The notes under the pieces were generated by a model. It was not told the origin of the DNA. It saw only the letters and a program-made list of their open reading frames with translations, and did not search any database. 64,000 bases of DNA from Oscillospiraceae bacterium (GTDB lineage Bacteria > Bacillota > Clostridia > Oscillospirales > Acutalibacteraceae). Positions 24,459-39,135 of this stretch are shown here, one piece after another. Location: the NCBI GenBank assembly GCA_910574995.1, contig CAJTCS010000006.1, forward strand, positions 17,979 through 81,978. Reading direction: 5' to 3'. How positions within the stretch are numbered: the stretch's first letter is position 1; each line of letters starts with the position of its first letter. The position numbers and the translations under genes were made by a program.

Positions 24459-27400
24459 ATGGTGAATGTGAAACCGGTTCAACTGGGCAAAAATACCCGC
24501 ATGAGCTTTTCCAAGATCGAGGAAGTTTTGCAGATGCCGAACCTCATCGAGATCCAGAAGAACTCGTACGAATGGTTCCTGACGCAGGGCCTGAAGGAGG
24601 TTTTCCACGACGTTTCGGGCATTACGGACTTCAACAACAACCTGGTATTGGACTTTGTAGACTATAAGCTGGACGATAAGCCCAACTACAGCGTGCCGGA
24701 GTGCAAGGAGCGGGACGCCACCTATGCCGCCGCCCTGCGGGTGACGGCGCGGCTGCTGAACAAGGAGACCGGGGAGATCAAGGAGTCGGAGGTGTTCATG
24801 GGGGACTTCCCTTTGATGACCCAAAGCGGCACGTTTGTGATAAACGGCGCCGAGCGCGTCATCGTCTCCCAGCTGGTGCGCTCTCCCGGCGTGTATTTCA
24901 AGATGGACTACGACCGCTCTGGCAAAGAGCTGTTCTCCTCCACCATCATCCCCAACCGGGGGGCGTGGCTGGAGTATGAAAACGACATAAACGACGTGTT
25001 CTACGTGCGCATCGACAAAAACCGGAAGATCCCCATCACGGTGTTCATCCGGTGCCTGGGGCTGGGCACAGACCAGGAGATCCTGGATATGTTCGGCGAC
25101 GACGACCGCATCCGGGCCACCATTGAGAAGGATACCTGCAAGACGGTGGAAGAGGCCCTGTTCGAGATCTACCGCAAGCTGCGCCCCAGCGAGCCCCCCA
25201 CCATCGAAAGCGCCCAGGCCCATATCAACGGCCTGTTCTTCGACCCCCGCCGGTATGACCTTTCCCGGGTGGGGCGCTACAAATATAATAAGAAGCTGCG
25301 GCTGGAGGGGCGCCTGACGGGGCAGACCCTGGCCCGGCCCGTCGCCCACCCGGGCACCGGGGAGGTGCTGGCGGAAGCCGGGGCCACCGTTACCCGGGAA
25401 CTGGCCGAGGAGCTGGACGACGCGGGCGTAATGGAGGCCGTGGTACTGCTGGAGGAGAAGGAGGTCAAGATCCTCTCTAACGGCATGGTGGACATCCAGA
25501 AGTATGTGGATTTCGACGCCAAGGCCCAGTGCGGCATCAACGAGCGCGTGTGCTATAAGGTGCTTGCGGAGATATTGGAAAGCGCCGGGGGGGACGCGCA
25601 GGCCCTGAAGGCCGCCCTGCGGGCCCGCCGGGGGGAGCTGATCCCCAATTTCATCACCGTCGAGGATATTTTCGCCTCGATCAACTATATGAACTGCCTG
25701 GCCGTGGGCCTGGGCGTGACGGACGACATCGACCACCTGGGCAACCGGCGCATCCGCTCTGTGGGCGAACTGCTGCAGAACCAGTTCCGCATCGGCTTCT
25801 CCCGCCTGGAGAGGGTCATCCGGGAACGCATGACCCTGCAGGCCCAGGACCTGGAGGCCCTGACCCCCCACAGCCTGATCAACATCCGGCCGGTGGTGGC
25901 GGCCATCAAGGAATTCTTCGGCTCTTCGCCCCTTTCGCAGTTCATGGACCAGACCAACCCCCTTTCCGAGCTGACCCACAAGCGCCGCCTTTCGGCCCTG
26001 GGCCCCGGCGGCCTTTCCCGGGACCGGGCCAGCTTCGAGGTGCGCGACGTGCACTATACCCATTATGGCCGCATGTGCCCCATCGAGACGCCGGAAGGCC
26101 CCAACATCGGCCTGATCTCGTACCTGGCCACCTTTGCCCGCATCAACGAGTACGGGTTTATCGAGGCCCCCTTCCGCAAGGTTGACAAGGAGGCCGGCCG
26201 GGTGACCAACGAGGTGGACTATATGACCGCCGACGTGGAGGATGAGTTCATCGTGGCCCAGGCCAACGAGCCCCTGGACAGCGAAGGGCACTTTGTCAAC
26301 AGCAAGGTGGTGGGCCGCTACCGCAGCGAGTTCGTAGAGGTGGAGGCCAACCAGGCCGACTATATGGACATCACCCCCCGGATGGTGGTGTCTGTGGCCA
26401 CGGCGATGATCCCCTTCCTGGAAAACGACGACGCCAACCGGGCGCTGATGGGCTCGAACATGCAGAAGCAGGCCGTGCCGCTGATCCGCTCGGAAAGCCC
26501 TATTGTGGGCACGGGCATGGAGTATAAGGCCGGGGTCGACTCGGGCGTGTGCGTGCTGGCGCGGCGGGGCGGCGTGGTGAAATCCGTCAGCGCCAACCGG
26601 GTGCGCGTGACGGCGGACAACGGCGATATCGACGAGTATGAGATCATCAAGTTCATGCGCTCGAACCAAAGCACCTGCATCAACCAGGTGCCGGTGGTGT
26701 CTGTAGGCGACCGGGTGGAAAAGGACGACGTGATTGCCGACGGCCCCGCCATCAAGAACGGGGAGATCGCCCTGGGCAAGAACGCCCTCATCGGCTTTAT
26801 GACCTGGGAGGGCTATAACTACGAGGACGCGGTCCTCTTGAACGAGAAGATCGTGCGGGACGACGTGTACACCTCCATCCACATCGAGGAGTACGAGATG
26901 GAGGCCCGGGACACCAAGCTGGGCCCAGAGGAGATTACCCGGGACATCCCCAACGTCAACGAGGAACTTTTGCGGGACCTGGACGACCGGGGCATCATCC
27001 GCGTGGGCGCGGACGTGCGCGCCGGGGATATTTTGGTGGGCAAGGTGACGCCCAAGGGCGAGACCGAGCTGACCGCGGAAGAGCGCCTTCTGCGGGCCAT
27101 CTTCGGCGAAAAGGCCCGGGAGGTACGGGACACCTCCCTGCGGGTGCCCCACGGCGAATACGGCGTGGTGGTGGACGTGAAGGTGTTCACCCGGGAGAAC
27201 AGCCACGACGAGCTTTCCCCAGGGGTGAATAAAGTGGTGCGATGCTACATTGCCCAGAAGCGGAAGATCTCGGTGGGCGACAAGATGGCCGGCCGCCATG
27301 GCAACAAGGGCGTTGTTTCCCGCATCCTGCCCGAGGAGGAGATGCCCTTCCTGCCCGACGGCACCCCCCTGGACATCGTGCTGAACCCCCTGGGCGTGCC

Positions 27401-28169
27401 CAGCCGCATGAACATCGGCCAGGTGCTGGAGGTGCACCTGGGCATGGCCGCCAAGACGTTGGGGTGGAAGATTATGACCCCGGTGTTCGACGGCGCCCAC
27501 GAGGCGGACATCCGGGAGGCTTTCCGCATAGGCGGCCTGCACGAGGACGGCAAGTTCCTGCTGCGGGACGGCCGCACCGGCGAATATTTCGACAACCCGG
27601 TCACCGTTGGCTATATGTACTACCTGAAGCTGCACCACCTGGTGGACGACAAGATACACGCCCGCAGCACCGGCCCCTACTCTTTGGTAACCCAGCAGCC
27701 CCTGGGCGGCAAGGCCCAGTTTGGCGGGCAGCGGTTCGGCGAGATGGAGGTGTGGGCCCTGGAGGCCTACGGCGCGGCCTATACCCTGCAGGAGATCCTG
27801 ACGGTAAAGTCGGACGACGTGGTGGGCCGTGTGAAGACCTACGAAGCCATTGTAAAGGGCCAGAACATCCCCACGCCGGGCATCCCAGAGAGCTTCAAGG
27901 TGCTGATCAAAGAGCTGCAGTCCCTGGGCCTGGACGTGAAGGTGCTGGACAAGGACAACCAGGAGATCGACCTGAAGCAGAACTTCGACGACGACGATAT
28001 GGGCCTGTCCCGGGGCGACCCCATGTTCGACGAGGAGAACGTGGCCGACGACCTGGACGGCTATTCCATGGAGGACGAGAACGGAGACCCCCTCTTCGAC
28101 GAGGAGGAGGAAGAGGAGACCGGCTTTACCGAAGAGGACTTCGACCTGGATGACGACGATTTAATGTAG
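24459..28169 (+). CDS. rpoB: RNA polymerase beta subunit
   Basis: A 1,236-residue beta subunit starting [20 protein letters not shown]. Landmarks are the rifampicin-pocket stretch [37 protein letters not shown], the [11 protein letters not shown] segment and the C-terminal clamp [20 protein letters not shown]. The rifampicin-site residues look wild type (Gln, Asp, His, Arg and Ser in their usual places). The chain continues about 55 residues past the usual end into an unusually acidic tail ([20 protein letters not shown]). ATG 24459 follows GGAGAGTGGC; a longer in-frame start at 24351 lies in the leader. rpoC follows after 23 bases. Confidence 0.97.
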   Translation: MVNVKPVQLGKNTRMSFSKIEEVLQMPNLIEIQKNSYEWFLTQGLKEVFHDVSGITDFNNNLVLDFVDYKLDDKPNYSVPECKERDATYAAALRVTARLLNKETGEIKESEVFMGDFPLMTQSGTFVINGAERVIVSQLVRSPGVYFKMDYDRSGKELFSSTIIPNRGAWLEYENDINDVFYVRIDKNRKIPITVFIRCLGLGTDQEILDMFGDDDRIRATIEKDTCKTVEEALFEIYRKLRPSEPPTIESAQAHINGLFFDPRRYDLSRVGRYKYNKKLRLEGRLTGQTLARPVAHPGTGEVLAEAGATVTRELAEELDDAGVMEAVVLLEEKEVKILSNGMVDIQKYVDFDAKAQCGINERVCYKVLAEILESAGGDAQALKAALRARRGELIPNFITVEDIFASINYMNCLAVGLGVTDDIDHLGNRRIRSVGELLQNQFRIGFSRLERVIRERMTLQAQDLEALTPHSLINIRPVVAAIKEFFGSSPLSQFMDQTNPLSELTHKRRLSALGPGGLSRDRASFEVRDVHYTHYGRMCPIETPEGPNIGLISYLATFARINEYGFIEAPFRKVDKEAGRVTNEVDYMTADVEDEFIVAQANEPLDSEGHFVNSKVVGRYRSEFVEVEANQADYMDITPRMVVSVATAMIPFLENDDANRALMGSNMQKQAVPLIRSESPIVGTGMEYKAGVDSGVCVLARRGGVVKSVSANRVRVTADNGDIDEYEIIKFMRSNQSTCINQVPVVSVGDRVEKDDVIADGPAIKNGEIALGKNALIGFMTWEGYNYEDAVLLNEKIVRDDVYTSIHIEEYEMEARDTKLGPEEITRDIPNVNEELLRDLDDRGIIRVGADVRAGDILVGKVTPKGETELTAEERLLRAIFGEKAREVRDTSLRVPHGEYGVVVDVKVFTRENSHDELSPGVNKVVRCYIAQKRKISVGDKMAGRHGNKGVVSRILPEEEMPFLPDGTPLDIVLNPLGVPSRMNIGQVLEVHLGMAAKTLGWKIMTPVFDGAHEADIREAFRIGGLHEDGKFLLRDGRTGEYFDNPVTVGYMYYLKLHHLVDDKIHARSTGPYSLVTQQPLGGKAQFGGQRFGEMEVWALEAYGAAYTLQEILTVKSDDVVGRVKTYEAIVKGQNIPTPGIPESFKVLIKELQSLGLDVKVLDKDNQEIDLKQNFDDDDMGLSRGDPMFDEENVADDLDGYSMEDENGDPLFDEEEEEETGFTEEDFDLDDDDLM

Positions 28170-28192
28170 GGAGAAAGGATGGGAGCGCAATT

Positions 28193-31876
<3,684 letters not shown>

Positions 31877-31906
31877 AAAAACGCCCGCAAAAAAGCGGGA
31901 AAAGGC

Positions 31907-31936
31907 TTGACACATATAGACGCGTGATGCTATAAT
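31907..31936 (+). promoter_or_regulatory. promoter of the rpsL-rpsG-fusA operon
   Basis: Consensus TTGACA at 31907-31912 and TATAAT at 31931-31936, 18 bases apart, about 130 bases before rpsL. Confidence 0.8.
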
Positions 31937-31946
31937 GCCAAATTGA

Positions 31947-31980
31947 GGGCTTTTGGGGCGGTTTTGCGCCCCAAAAGCCG
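31947..31980 (+). promoter_or_regulatory. strong leader hairpin of the str operon
   Basis: Immediately after the predicted start of transcription, GGCTTTTGGGGCG pairs with CGCCCCAAAAGCC through 13 bp around a short TTTTG loop. No T run follows, so it is not a terminator; it may stabilise the mRNA or be a site for S7 or S12 feedback. A second, smaller hairpin, GGCCCC/GGGGC, lies near 32010. Confidence 0.5.
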
Positions 31981-32065
31981 CGAAAGCCGCAAGGCGATGC
32001 CCCGGCGGGGCCCCAGTGGGGCGGCCGCCTGCGCATAGATATCCCATACCAAGGAGGTGCAAAGT

Positions 32066-32488
32066 ATGCCAACCTTTAACCAGCTTATCCACAACGGACG
32101 TTCCATTGCGGAGAAGAAGAGCAAGGCCCCCGCCCTGTTGAAAGGGTGGAACTCGAAAAAGCGCACTGCCATCGACCAGGATTCCCCCCAGAAGCGCGGC
32201 GTGTGTACCACGGTGAAGACCCAGACCCCCAAGAAGCCCAACTCTGCCCTGCGTAAGATCGCCCGTGTGCGGCTTTCCAACGGGATCGAGGTCACCGCGT
32301 ACATCCCGGGCGTAGGCCACAACCTGCAGGAGCACAGCGTGGTGATGATCCGCGGCGGCCGTGTGCGCGACCTGCCCGGCGTGCGGTACCACATCATCCG
32401 CGGCACCTTGGACGCCCAGGGCGTAGCCAAGCGCATGCAGGCCCGCTCTAAGTACGGCGCAAAGCGGCCCAAGGCCGGCAAGAAGTAA
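32066..32488 (+). CDS. rpsL: 30S ribosomal protein S12
   Basis: A 140-residue S12 starting [20 protein letters not shown]. It has the decoding-centre loop [17 protein letters not shown] and the conserved second loop [20 protein letters not shown]. Lysines in the positions that change in streptomycin-resistant mutants appear wild type. AAGGAGGTGC precedes ATG 32066. It is the first gene of rpsL-rpsG-fusA. Confidence 0.98.
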   Translation: MPTFNQLIHNGRSIAEKKSKAPALLKGWNSKKRTAIDQDSPQKRGVCTTVKTQTPKKPNSALRKIARVRLSNGIEVTAYIPGVGHNLQEHSVVMIRGGRVRDLPGVRYHIIRGTLDAQGVAKRMQARSKYGAKRPKAGKK

Positions 32489-32707
32489 GACCGCGCTTGC
32501 TTTTTACCTTTTCGTAAAGACAAAGAATACCTAACGGCCGCCGCAAGCAGCGGCATGGCCTTTACTATAGATCGGGCGGCGGCGGGGACACCCCGCGCGG
32601 GGCCGCCCGGGTCAGGTAAGGCGCCTGGAAGGCACATGTGCCTTTGGCCTAGCGGGAGTATTTGCTTTCGAGTACCGATGAGTTCATTATATGAAGGAGG
32701 GAAGATC
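32489..32707 (+). other. unusually long rpsL-rpsG spacer
   Basis: The 219-base gap is longer than the usual few dozen bases and contains no gene. GC-rich complementary stretches occur, for example GGCCGCCGC with GCGGC and AAGGCACATGTGCCTT at 32628-32643, a 16-base perfect palindrome. A translational control element for S7 is possible but unproven. Confidence 0.4.
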
Positions 32708-33178
32708 ATGCCAAGAAGAGGCAATGTGGCAAAGCGCGACGTTTTGCCCGATCCACTGTATAATTCCAAGCTGGTGACACGCCTGATCAACAGCGTGATG
32801 CTGGACGGCAAGAAGGGCGTAGCCCAGAAGATCGTGTACGGCGCGTTCGAGATCGTACAGGAAAAGACAGGCAAGGAGCCCCTGGAGGTTTTCGAGCAGG
32901 CGATGGAGAACGTGATGCCAAGCCTGGAGTGTAAGTCCCGCCGTGTGGGCGGCTCTACCTACCAGGTGCCCATGGAGGTGCGGCCCGAGCGCCGCCAGAC
33001 CCTGGGCTTGCGGTGGCTCACCGCGTTTTCCCGCACGCGCAGCGAGCGCACCATGCGGGAGAGGCTGGCCGGAGAGATCCTTGACGCGATAAACGGCGCC
33101 GGCGGCGCCGCCAAGAAGCGCGACGATACCCACAGGATGGCAGAGGCCAACCGTGCCTTTGCGCATTACAGATGGTAG
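32708..33178 (+). CDS. rpsG: 30S ribosomal protein S7
   Basis: A 156-residue S7 starting [20 protein letters not shown] and including [37 protein letters not shown] and the C-terminal [20 protein letters not shown]. It nucleates assembly of the 30S head on 16S rRNA. A GAAGGAGGGAAG ribosome binding site precedes ATG 32708; a much longer in-frame start at 32555 falls in the spacer and is rejected. Expected order before fusA. Confidence 0.98.
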   Translation: MPRRGNVAKRDVLPDPLYNSKLVTRLINSVMLDGKKGVAQKIVYGAFEIVQEKTGKEPLEVFEQAMENVMPSLECKSRRVGGSTYQVPMEVRPERRQTLGLRWLTAFSRTRSERTMRERLAGEILDAINGAGGAAKKRDDTHRMAEANRAFAHYRW

Positions 33179-33350
33179 CAGCGTGAAGCTGCGTCCACGA
33201 CGCGGGGGCGTGCGCTGCGCGCGCTCTGTCTGCGGGGAGGGGAAGCACGCATATTGCGGGCGGGCCGCCAGGCCTGCCAGGCTTTTTCCCGCACACGGAT
33301 ATGACAGGCAGGAAACACGCCCCGGTGGGCTGTATTAAAAGGAGGAAATT

Positions 33351-35447
33351 ATGGCCAGACAGGTACCACTAGAATTGACCAGGAATATCGGCATCATGGC
33401 CCACATCGACGCCGGCAAAACCACGACGACAGAACGTATCCTGTTCTATACAGGCGTCAACTATAAGATAGGCGAGACCCACGAAGGCGCGGCCACCATG
33501 GACTGGATGGCGCAGGAGCAAGAGCGCGGCATTACGATCACGTCCGCTGCCACCACCTGTTTCTGGCCGGACCGCAACGGCAAGCAGAACCGTATCAACA
33601 TCATCGACACCCCCGGCCACGTGGACTTCACCGTAGAGGTGCAGCGGTCCCTGCGCGTGCTGGACGGCTCTGTGACTGTGTTCTGCGCCAAGGGCGGCGT
33701 AGAGCCCCAGTCTGAGACCGTGTGGCGCCAGGCGGACGAGTACCAGGTGCCCCGCATGGCGTATGTCAACAAGATGGACATCATGGGCGCGGACTTCTAC
33801 CGGGTGGTGCAGATGATGAAGGACCGCCTGAAGTGCAACGCGGTGCCCATCCAGCTGCCCATTGGGGCCGAGGAGACCTTTAAGGGGATCATCGACCTGG
33901 TGGAGATGAAGGCCTATGTCTATTATGACGACCTGGGCAAGGACATCCGCTGCGAGGATATCCCCGCGGACATGCTGGAGAAGGCCCAGCAGTACCGGGC
34001 CGAGATGGTGGAGCATGTGGCCGAGCTGGACGACGCCCTGATGGAGAAATACCTGGCGGAGGAAGAGATCACCGTAGAGGAGATTAAGGACTGCATCCGC
34101 AAGTCCACCATCGCCAACCATATGGTGCCCGTTACCTGCGGCACTTCTTATAAGAACAAGGGCGTACAGAAGCTTCTGGACGCTATCGTGGATTATATGC
34201 CCGCCCCCACGGACGTGCCCGCTATCAAGGGCGTGAACCCGGACACCGAGGAGGAAGTGGTGCGCAATTCTTCCGACGAAGAGCCCTTCTCCGCTTTGGC
34301 CTTTAAGATTGCCACAGACCCCTATGTGGGCAAGCTGTGCTTCTTCCGGGTATATTCCGGTTCCATCGAGGCCGGGTCTACCGTGTACAATTCCGTAAAG
34401 GACAACAACGAGCGCATGGGGCGCATCGTGCAGATGCACGCCAACGACCGTAAGGACATCGACCGTGTGTACGCGGGCGACATCGCCGCCGCCGTGGGCC
34501 TGAAGAACACCACCACCGGCGACACCCTTTGCGACGAGAAGCACCCGGTCATCCTGGAGTCTATGGAGTTCCCAGACCCCGTTATCCGCGTGGCCATCGA
34601 GCCCAAGACCAAGGCCGGCCAGGAGAAGATGGGCATCGCCCTTTCCAAGCTGGCTGAGGAAGACCCCACCTTCAAGGCGTATACCGACGAGGAGACGGGC
34701 CAGACCATCATCGCCGGCATGGGCGAGCTGCACCTGGAGATCATCGTAGACCGCCTGTTGCGGGAATTCAAGGTAGAGGCGAACGTGGGCAAGCCCCAGG
34801 TTGCCTATAAGGAGACCATCCGCAAGAACGCCGAGGCCGACACCAAATACGCCCGGCAGTCCGGCGGTAAGGGCCAGTACGGCCACGTCAAGATCCGTAT
34901 CGAACCCAACCCGGGCCAGGGCTACGAGTTCAGTAACGACATTGTGGGCGGCTCGATCCCCAAGGAGTATATCCCCGCGGTAGACCAGGGCATCCAGGGC
35001 GCTATGTTGGCCGGCGTGCTGGCCGGGTACAACGTGGTGGACGTGAAGGTAAGCCTGTACGACGGCTCGTACCACGAGGTGGACTCTTCTGAGATGGCCT
35101 TTAAGATCGCCGGTTCTATGGCTTTCAAGGAGGCCATGCGCAAGGCGGATCCCGTGCTGATGGAGCCCATCATGAAGGTGACGGTCATCACGCCCGAGGA
35201 GTATATGGGCGACGTGATTGGCGACCTGAACTCCCGCCGGGGCATGATTTTGGGCATGGACGCCCTGCCCGGCGCCCAGCAGGTAAATTCGGAAGTCCCC
35301 CTGTCCGAGATGTTCGGGTATGCTACCGACATGCGCTCGAAGACACAGGGCCGCGGCCAGTATACCATGGAGCCCGCCCATTACGCCGAGGTGCCCAAGA
35401 ACATTTCGGAGAAGATCATGACCGAGCGGGGCAAAAAGTCCGAATAA
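33351..35447 (+). CDS. fusA: elongation factor G
   Basis: A 698-residue translocase GTPase. G1 is [14 protein letters not shown]3 is DTPGHVDF, G4 is NKMD; the later domains show the usual [18 protein letters not shown] and [17 protein letters not shown] segments. Length matches standard EF-G (about 690-705). AAAGGAGG precedes ATG 33351. The 172-base gap after rpsG holds no clear promoter, so it is likely cotranscribed with rpsL-rpsG. Confidence 0.97.
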   Translation: MARQVPLELTRNIGIMAHIDAGKTTTTERILFYTGVNYKIGETHEGAATMDWMAQEQERGITITSAATTCFWPDRNGKQNRINIIDTPGHVDFTVEVQRSLRVLDGSVTVFCAKGGVEPQSETVWRQADEYQVPRMAYVNKMDIMGADFYRVVQMMKDRLKCNAVPIQLPIGAEETFKGIIDLVEMKAYVYYDDLGKDIRCEDIPADMLEKAQQYRAEMVEHVAELDDALMEKYLAEEEITVEEIKDCIRKSTIANHMVPVTCGTSYKNKGVQKLLDAIVDYMPAPTDVPAIKGVNPDTEEEVVRNSSDEEPFSALAFKIATDPYVGKLCFFRVYSGSIEAGSTVYNSVKDNNERMGRIVQMHANDRKDIDRVYAGDIAAAVGLKNTTTGDTLCDEKHPVILESMEFPDPVIRVAIEPKTKAGQEKMGIALSKLAEEDPTFKAYTDEETGQTIIAGMGELHLEIIVDRLLREFKVEANVGKPQVAYKETIRKNAEADTKYARQSGGKGQYGHVKIRIEPNPGQGYEFSNDIVGGSIPKEYIPAVDQGIQGAMLAGVLAGYNVVDVKVSLYDGSYHEVDSSEMAFKIAGSMAFKEAMRKADPVLMEPIMKVTVITPEEYMGDVIGDLNSRRGMILGMDALPGAQQVNSEVPLSEMFGYATDMRSKTQGRGQYTMEPAHYAEVPKNISEKIMTERGKKSE

Positions 35448-35460
35448 AGGAAAATATCTC

Positions 35461-35489
35461 TTGATTTTTCCGTGCATTGTTGGTACAAT
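35461..35489 (+). promoter_or_regulatory. promoter of tuf
   Basis: TTGATT at 35461-35466 and TACAAT at 35484-35489, spacing 17, give tuf its own promoter in the 95-base gap after fusA. Confidence 0.65.
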
Positions 35490-35542
35490 GAACCATAAGA
35501 GCAAGGAAAGCATTTCGTTTCAATAAAAGGAGGCACATCCCA

Positions 35543-36745
35543 ATGGCAAAGGCAAAATTTGAAAGAAATAAACCCCATGTCAACATTGGCACCATCGGCC
35601 ACGTTGACCACGGCAAGACCACCCTGACAGCCGCCATCACCAAGGTGCTGGCCATGAAGGGCGACGCGGACTTTATGGATTACGCCAACATTGACAAGGC
35701 CCCCGAGGAGCGGGAGCGCGGCATCACCATCAATACCGCCCACGTGGAATATCAGACCGACGAGCGCCACTATGCCCACGTAGACTGCCCCGGCCACGCC
35801 GACTATGTCAAGAACATGATTACCGGCGCTGCCCAGATGGACGGCGGCATCCTGGTGGTTTCCGCCGCCGACGGCCCCATGCCCCAGACCCGTGAGCATA
35901 TCCTGCTGGCCCGTCAGGTGGGCGTGCCCAGCATTGTGGTTTTCATGAACAAGGTTGACCAGGTGGACGACGAGGAGCTGCTGGAGCTGGTGGAAATGGA
36001 AATCCGCGACCTCTTGAGCGAGTATGAATTCCCCGGCGACGACACCCCCATCATCAAGGGCTCTGCCCTGAAGGCCCTGGAGTGCGGCAGCAACGATCCT
36101 TCCGACCCTGCTTACGCCCCTATCCTGGAGCTGATGAAGGCGGTTGACAGCTATATCCCCACCCCCGAGCGCAAGGCTGACCTGCCCTTCCTGATGCCTG
36201 TGGAAGACGTGTTCACCATCACTGGCCGCGGCACTGTGGCCACTGGCCGTGTGGAGCGTGGCCAGCTGAAGATGTCTGAGGAAGTGGAGATTGTAGGCCT
36301 GAACGAGGAGACCCGCAAGTCTGTTGTTACCGGCATTGAGATGTTCCGCAAGCTGCTGGATTACGCCGAGGCTGGCGATAACATCGGCGTTCTGCTGCGC
36401 GGCATCCAGCGTACCGATATCGAGCGCGGCCAGGTGTTGGCCAAGCCCGGCTCTATCAACCCCCACACCAAGTTCAAGGGCCAGGTGTACGTGCTGACCA
36501 AGGATGAAGGCGGCCGTCACACCCCCTTCTTCAACAACTACCGTCCCCAGTTCTATTTCCGTACCACCGACGTGACCGGCGTTATCTCCCTGCCCGAGGG
36601 CACTGAGATGTGCATGCCCGGCGACAACGTTGTGATGGACGTAGAGTTGATTACCCCCATCGCCATTGAAGAGGGCCTGCGCTTCGCTATCCGCGAGGGT
36701 GGCCGCACGGTTGGCTCTGGCGTTGTTACCGCTATCAACTCCTAA
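35543..36745 (+). CDS. tuf: elongation factor Tu
   Basis: A 400-residue GTPase that delivers aminoacyl-tRNA. G1 [14 protein letters not shown], the switch-I region [16 protein letters not shown]3 [13 protein letters not shown]4 NKVDQ and the C-terminal [13 protein letters not shown] are all standard. AAAGGAGG precedes the ATG and a terminator follows the stop. Codon choice is strongly biased, as expected for one of the most abundant proteins. Confidence 0.98.
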   Translation: MAKAKFERNKPHVNIGTIGHVDHGKTTLTAAITKVLAMKGDADFMDYANIDKAPEERERGITINTAHVEYQTDERHYAHVDCPGHADYVKNMITGAAQMDGGILVVSAADGPMPQTREHILLARQVGVPSIVVFMNKVDQVDDEELLELVEMEIRDLLSEYEFPGDDTPIIKGSALKALECGSNDPSDPAYAPILELMKAVDSYIPTPERKADLPFLMPVEDVFTITGRGTVATGRVERGQLKMSEEVEIVGLNEETRKSVVTGIEMFRKLLDYAEAGDNIGVLLRGIQRTDIERGQVLAKPGSINPHTKFKGQVYVLTKDEGGRHTPFFNNYRPQFYFRTTDVTGVISLPEGTEMCMPGDNVVMDVELITPIAIEEGLRFAIREGGRTVGSGVVTAINS

Positions 36746-36775
36746 TTTGACGGCGGTTACTTTCTAAAAGAATTG

Positions 36776-36806
36776 GCGCGGCCTTGTTGAGGGGCCGCGC
36801 TTTTCT
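36776..36806 (+). terminator. intrinsic terminator of tuf
   Basis: GCGCGGCC pairs with GGCCGCGC around a TTGTTGAGG-type loop, then TTTTCT. Confidence 0.8.
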
Positions 36807-36853
36807 ATGTTATATGTATGAAACAAAGGCACTTTAGCCCCTGGGGGACTTTT

Positions 36854-37327
36854 TTAAGCATGTGAACGAAGAATATCCAAGAGCGGGGCAAAATAGTCGT
36901 CATTTGCCGAATATGCCCAGCGGCTGTAATCGAAGTGCCCGTCCACAATTTTGCTTTTGGAAATCGTTGCGCCATAGTCAAAAATTTCCAGACAGGCCAA
37001 TTCTTTGTGGAGGCGGTCGTAGATATACACCTGGTTTTCTCCCGCGCAGCCCATCATGTCGGTTACATCCTTCCGGAAATCAAAATGGAAGCTATTAAAG
37101 CAGTGCATGAAAGCGTCAATCGATTCCCGGTCCGTGTAGGTTACGTCTTTCCGGCCTATCAGGGAGGCCGTGATGCTGCCTACGTCCCCGCTGTTTATCT
37201 GTAGGGCATCCGCAAAAGAGCCTCCAATGGACAGCTTCGCGCCGATGAAAAGCATAATTGCCAAGAAAAAGGAAAACAGGGTAGCTGTTATGCGGCGTTT
37301 CCAATCTCTTTTAGTGGTATTTGTCAT
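36854..37327 (-). CDS. uncharacterised membrane-anchored protein
   Basis: A 157-residue product starting MTNTTKRDWKRRITATLFSF, with one hydrophobic helix at about residues 12-32 behind basic residues, so the rest should face outward. The exposed part has SIGGSFADALQINSGDVGSI, a lone CAGEN segment and YDYSRWAYSANDD-like aromatic stretches. I recognise no family. It has its own minus-strand promoter (TTTACT 37376-37371, TATATT 37353-37348, 17-base gap) and AAAGGAGGG upstream of ATG 37327. Codon use is more AT-rich than the flanking core genes, a hint of transfer. Confidence 0.7.
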   Translation of the reverse strand: MTNTTKRDWKRRITATLFSFFLAIMLFIGAKLSIGGSFADALQINSGDVGSITASLIGRKDVTYTDRESIDAFMHCFNSFHFDFRKDVTDMMGCAGENQVYIYDRLHKELACLEIFDYGATISKSKIVDGHFDYSRWAYSANDDYFAPLLDILRSHA

Positions 37328-37413
37328 AAAAAGCCCTCCTTTAGGTAAATATACCATATTTGTAATGGGAAGTAAAGAAAAGATAAGGTGATTTCCTGAA
37401 AAAAATCCGGGGC

Positions 37414-37442
37414 TTGCAAATGGGATGGGAAAATGGTATGAT
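37414..37442 (+). promoter_or_regulatory. promoter of hisH-hisF
   Basis: TTGCAA at 37414-37419 and TATGAT at 37437-37442, spacing 17, 32 bases before hisH. No T-box or histidine attenuator was recognised in the short leader. Confidence 0.55.
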
Positions 37443-37473
37443 TACTTTAATAAAGTAGAGAGGTGAAGCAAAT

Positions 37474-38088
37474 ATGATCTCGATCTTGGACTATGGCGCG
37501 GGGAACCTGCAAAGCGTGGAAAAGGCCCTGCGCCATATTGGCTGCCAGTGCCAGGTAACGGCCGACCCGGCCGCCTTGCTGGCCGCGCAAGCCGCTGTGC
37601 TCCCTGGGGTGGGTGCCTTTGGCGATGCCATGCAAAGCCTGCGGGCCCGGGGCCTGGAAGCCCCCATACAGGAATATGTGGCTTCTGGCCGTCCCTTTTT
37701 GGGCATTTGCCTGGGGCTGCAGGTGTTGTTTGAAAGCAGCGAGGAAGCCCCAGGGGCAAAAGGGCTGGGCCTGTTGAAAGGGAAGGTGGTGCGGCTGCCA
37801 GAAGGGGCCGGGCTGAAGGTGCCCCACATTGGCTGGAATTCCCTGGACATACGCAGGCCTGGCGGGCTGTTTGCCGGGCAGCCCCTTCAGCCCTATGTCT
37901 ACTTTGTCCATTCGTACTATTTACAGGCGGAGGAGGACGTGGTTACGGCCACGGCCCAGTATGGGGCCACCATACACGCCGCCGTGCAGAAGGGGAACCT
38001 GTGGGCCTGCCAGTTCCACCCGGAGAAGAGCGGGCAGGCGGGCCTTGCCATGCTGGAAAGCTTTGCCCGGTCGGCCGGGGAACTGTGA
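37474..38088 (+). CDS. hisH: imidazole glycerol phosphate synthase, glutaminase subunit HisH
   Basis: A 204-residue class I glutamine amidotransferase. The nucleophile Cys79 lies in FLGICLGLQVLF, and the His/Glu of the triad are in CQFHPEKSGQAG near residue 184. The oxyanion strand is reached by the start ISILDYGAGNLQSV. It frees ammonia from glutamine and passes it to HisF for the fifth step of histidine synthesis. hisF follows after 27 bases. The other his genes are not nearby. Confidence 0.95.
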   Translation: MISILDYGAGNLQSVEKALRHIGCQCQVTADPAALLAAQAAVLPGVGAFGDAMQSLRARGLEAPIQEYVASGRPFLGICLGLQVLFESSEEAPGAKGLGLLKGKVVRLPEGAGLKVPHIGWNSLDIRRPGGLFAGQPLQPYVYFVHSYYLQAEEDVVTATAQYGATIHAAVQKGNLWACQFHPEKSGQAGLAMLESFARSAGEL

Positions 38089-38115
38089 GGGGAAAATATA
38101 GGAGGATGTGAGGGT

Positions 38116-38883
38116 ATGTACGCAAAACGCATCATCCCATGCCTGGACGTAAAGGACGGCAGGGTGGTAAAAGGTACGGGCTTTGTCAATATCCGGGACG
38201 CGGGGGACCCAGTGGAATGCGCCGTGGAGTATGACCGTCAGGGCGCGGACGAACTGGTGTTGCTGGACATCACCGCCTCTTCGGATGCCCGGGAAATTAT
38301 TACGGACATAGTGGCCCAGGTGGCGGAAAACGTGTTCATCCCCTTTACCGTGGGGGGCGGCATCCGCACGGTGGAGGACTTTACGGGCATCCTGCGGGCC
38401 GGGGCCGACAAGGTGGCGGTAAACTCGGCGGCGCTGCGCAACCCGGGGCTGGTCAGCCAGGCGGCGGAGAAATTCGGCAGCCAATGCGTGGTGGTAGCCA
38501 TGGACGCCAAGCGCAGGCCCACAGGGGGCTGGACGCTGTACCTGAACGGCGGGCGCGTGGACACGGGCATAGACGCGGTGGAATGGGCGGACAAGGTGCA
38601 GCGGCTGGGCGCTGGGGAGATCTTACTGACCAGCATGGACCAGGACGGCGTAAAAACGGGCTATGACCTGGAGCTGACCCGGGCCGTGTCCCAGGCGGTG
38701 TCCATCCCGGTCATAGCCTCGGGCGGGGCGGGGGCCATGGAGCACTTTTACGACGCCTTTACCCAAGGGCAGGCGGACGCGGTGCTGGCGGCGTCCCTGT
38801 TCCACTACAAGGAGACCACCGTCCCCCAGGTAAAACGCTGGCTTGCCGCCAGGGGCATACCGGTGCGGCCCCCGGCGGCTTAG
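38116..38883 (+). CDS. hisF: imidazole glycerol phosphate synthase, cyclase subunit HisF
   Basis: A 255-residue TIM barrel starting [20 protein letters not shown]; the catalytic aspartates are Asp11 (CLDVKDG) and the one in [13 protein letters not shown]. The phosphate-binding loops [13 protein letters not shown] and [15 protein letters not shown] are intact. With HisH it converts PRFAR to imidazole glycerol phosphate and AICAR, the latter feeding purine synthesis. GGAGGATGTGAGG precedes the ATG. Confidence 0.96.
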   Translation: MYAKRIIPCLDVKDGRVVKGTGFVNIRDAGDPVECAVEYDRQGADELVLLDITASSDAREIITDIVAQVAENVFIPFTVGGGIRTVEDFTGILRAGADKVAVNSAALRNPGLVSQAAEKFGSQCVVVAMDAKRRPTGGWTLYLNGGRVDTGIDAVEWADKVQRLGAGEILLTSMDQDGVKTGYDLELTRAVSQAVSIPVIASGGAGAMEHFYDAFTQGQADAVLAASLFHYKETTVPQVKRWLAARGIPVRPPAA

Positions 38884-38994
38884 GGGGATTTCTTTGCGGG
38901 AAAGCCCCAAAAGCCTTTCCCTGGCGGGCCGGACGGCGGGCTTTTGGCAAAAGGGGCGGTTATCCAAAATTTACACAAAGGCCCCGGGCGGCAC

Positions 38995-39023
38995 TTGAGA
39001 AAGCGGGCCGGTTGTGGTATAAT
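38995..39023 (+). promoter_or_regulatory. promoter of the MATE transporter
   Basis: TTGAGA at 38995-39000 and TATAAT at 39018-39023, spacing 17. About 105 bases of GC-rich leader follow before the GTG start; no riboswitch class could be recognised in it. Confidence 0.65.
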
Positions 39024-39135
39024 AGTCCAATATGCATGGCAGGCGCCCAGCCCCAGGCATTGGCCCGCCGGGACGTTTTTTGCGGATCCTTAAGGCAGGT
39101 TTTGGCGCGGCCCCATTAAAAAAGGAGGGATCCCA

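Noticed and set aside
37414..37473. T-box or histidine attenuator before hisH
   Set aside because: The leader is too short and has no T-box sequence or histidine codon run.
39024..39135. Riboswitch in the MATE transporter leader
   Set aside because: I looked for guanidine, fluoride and other known patterns and could not match any conserved core.
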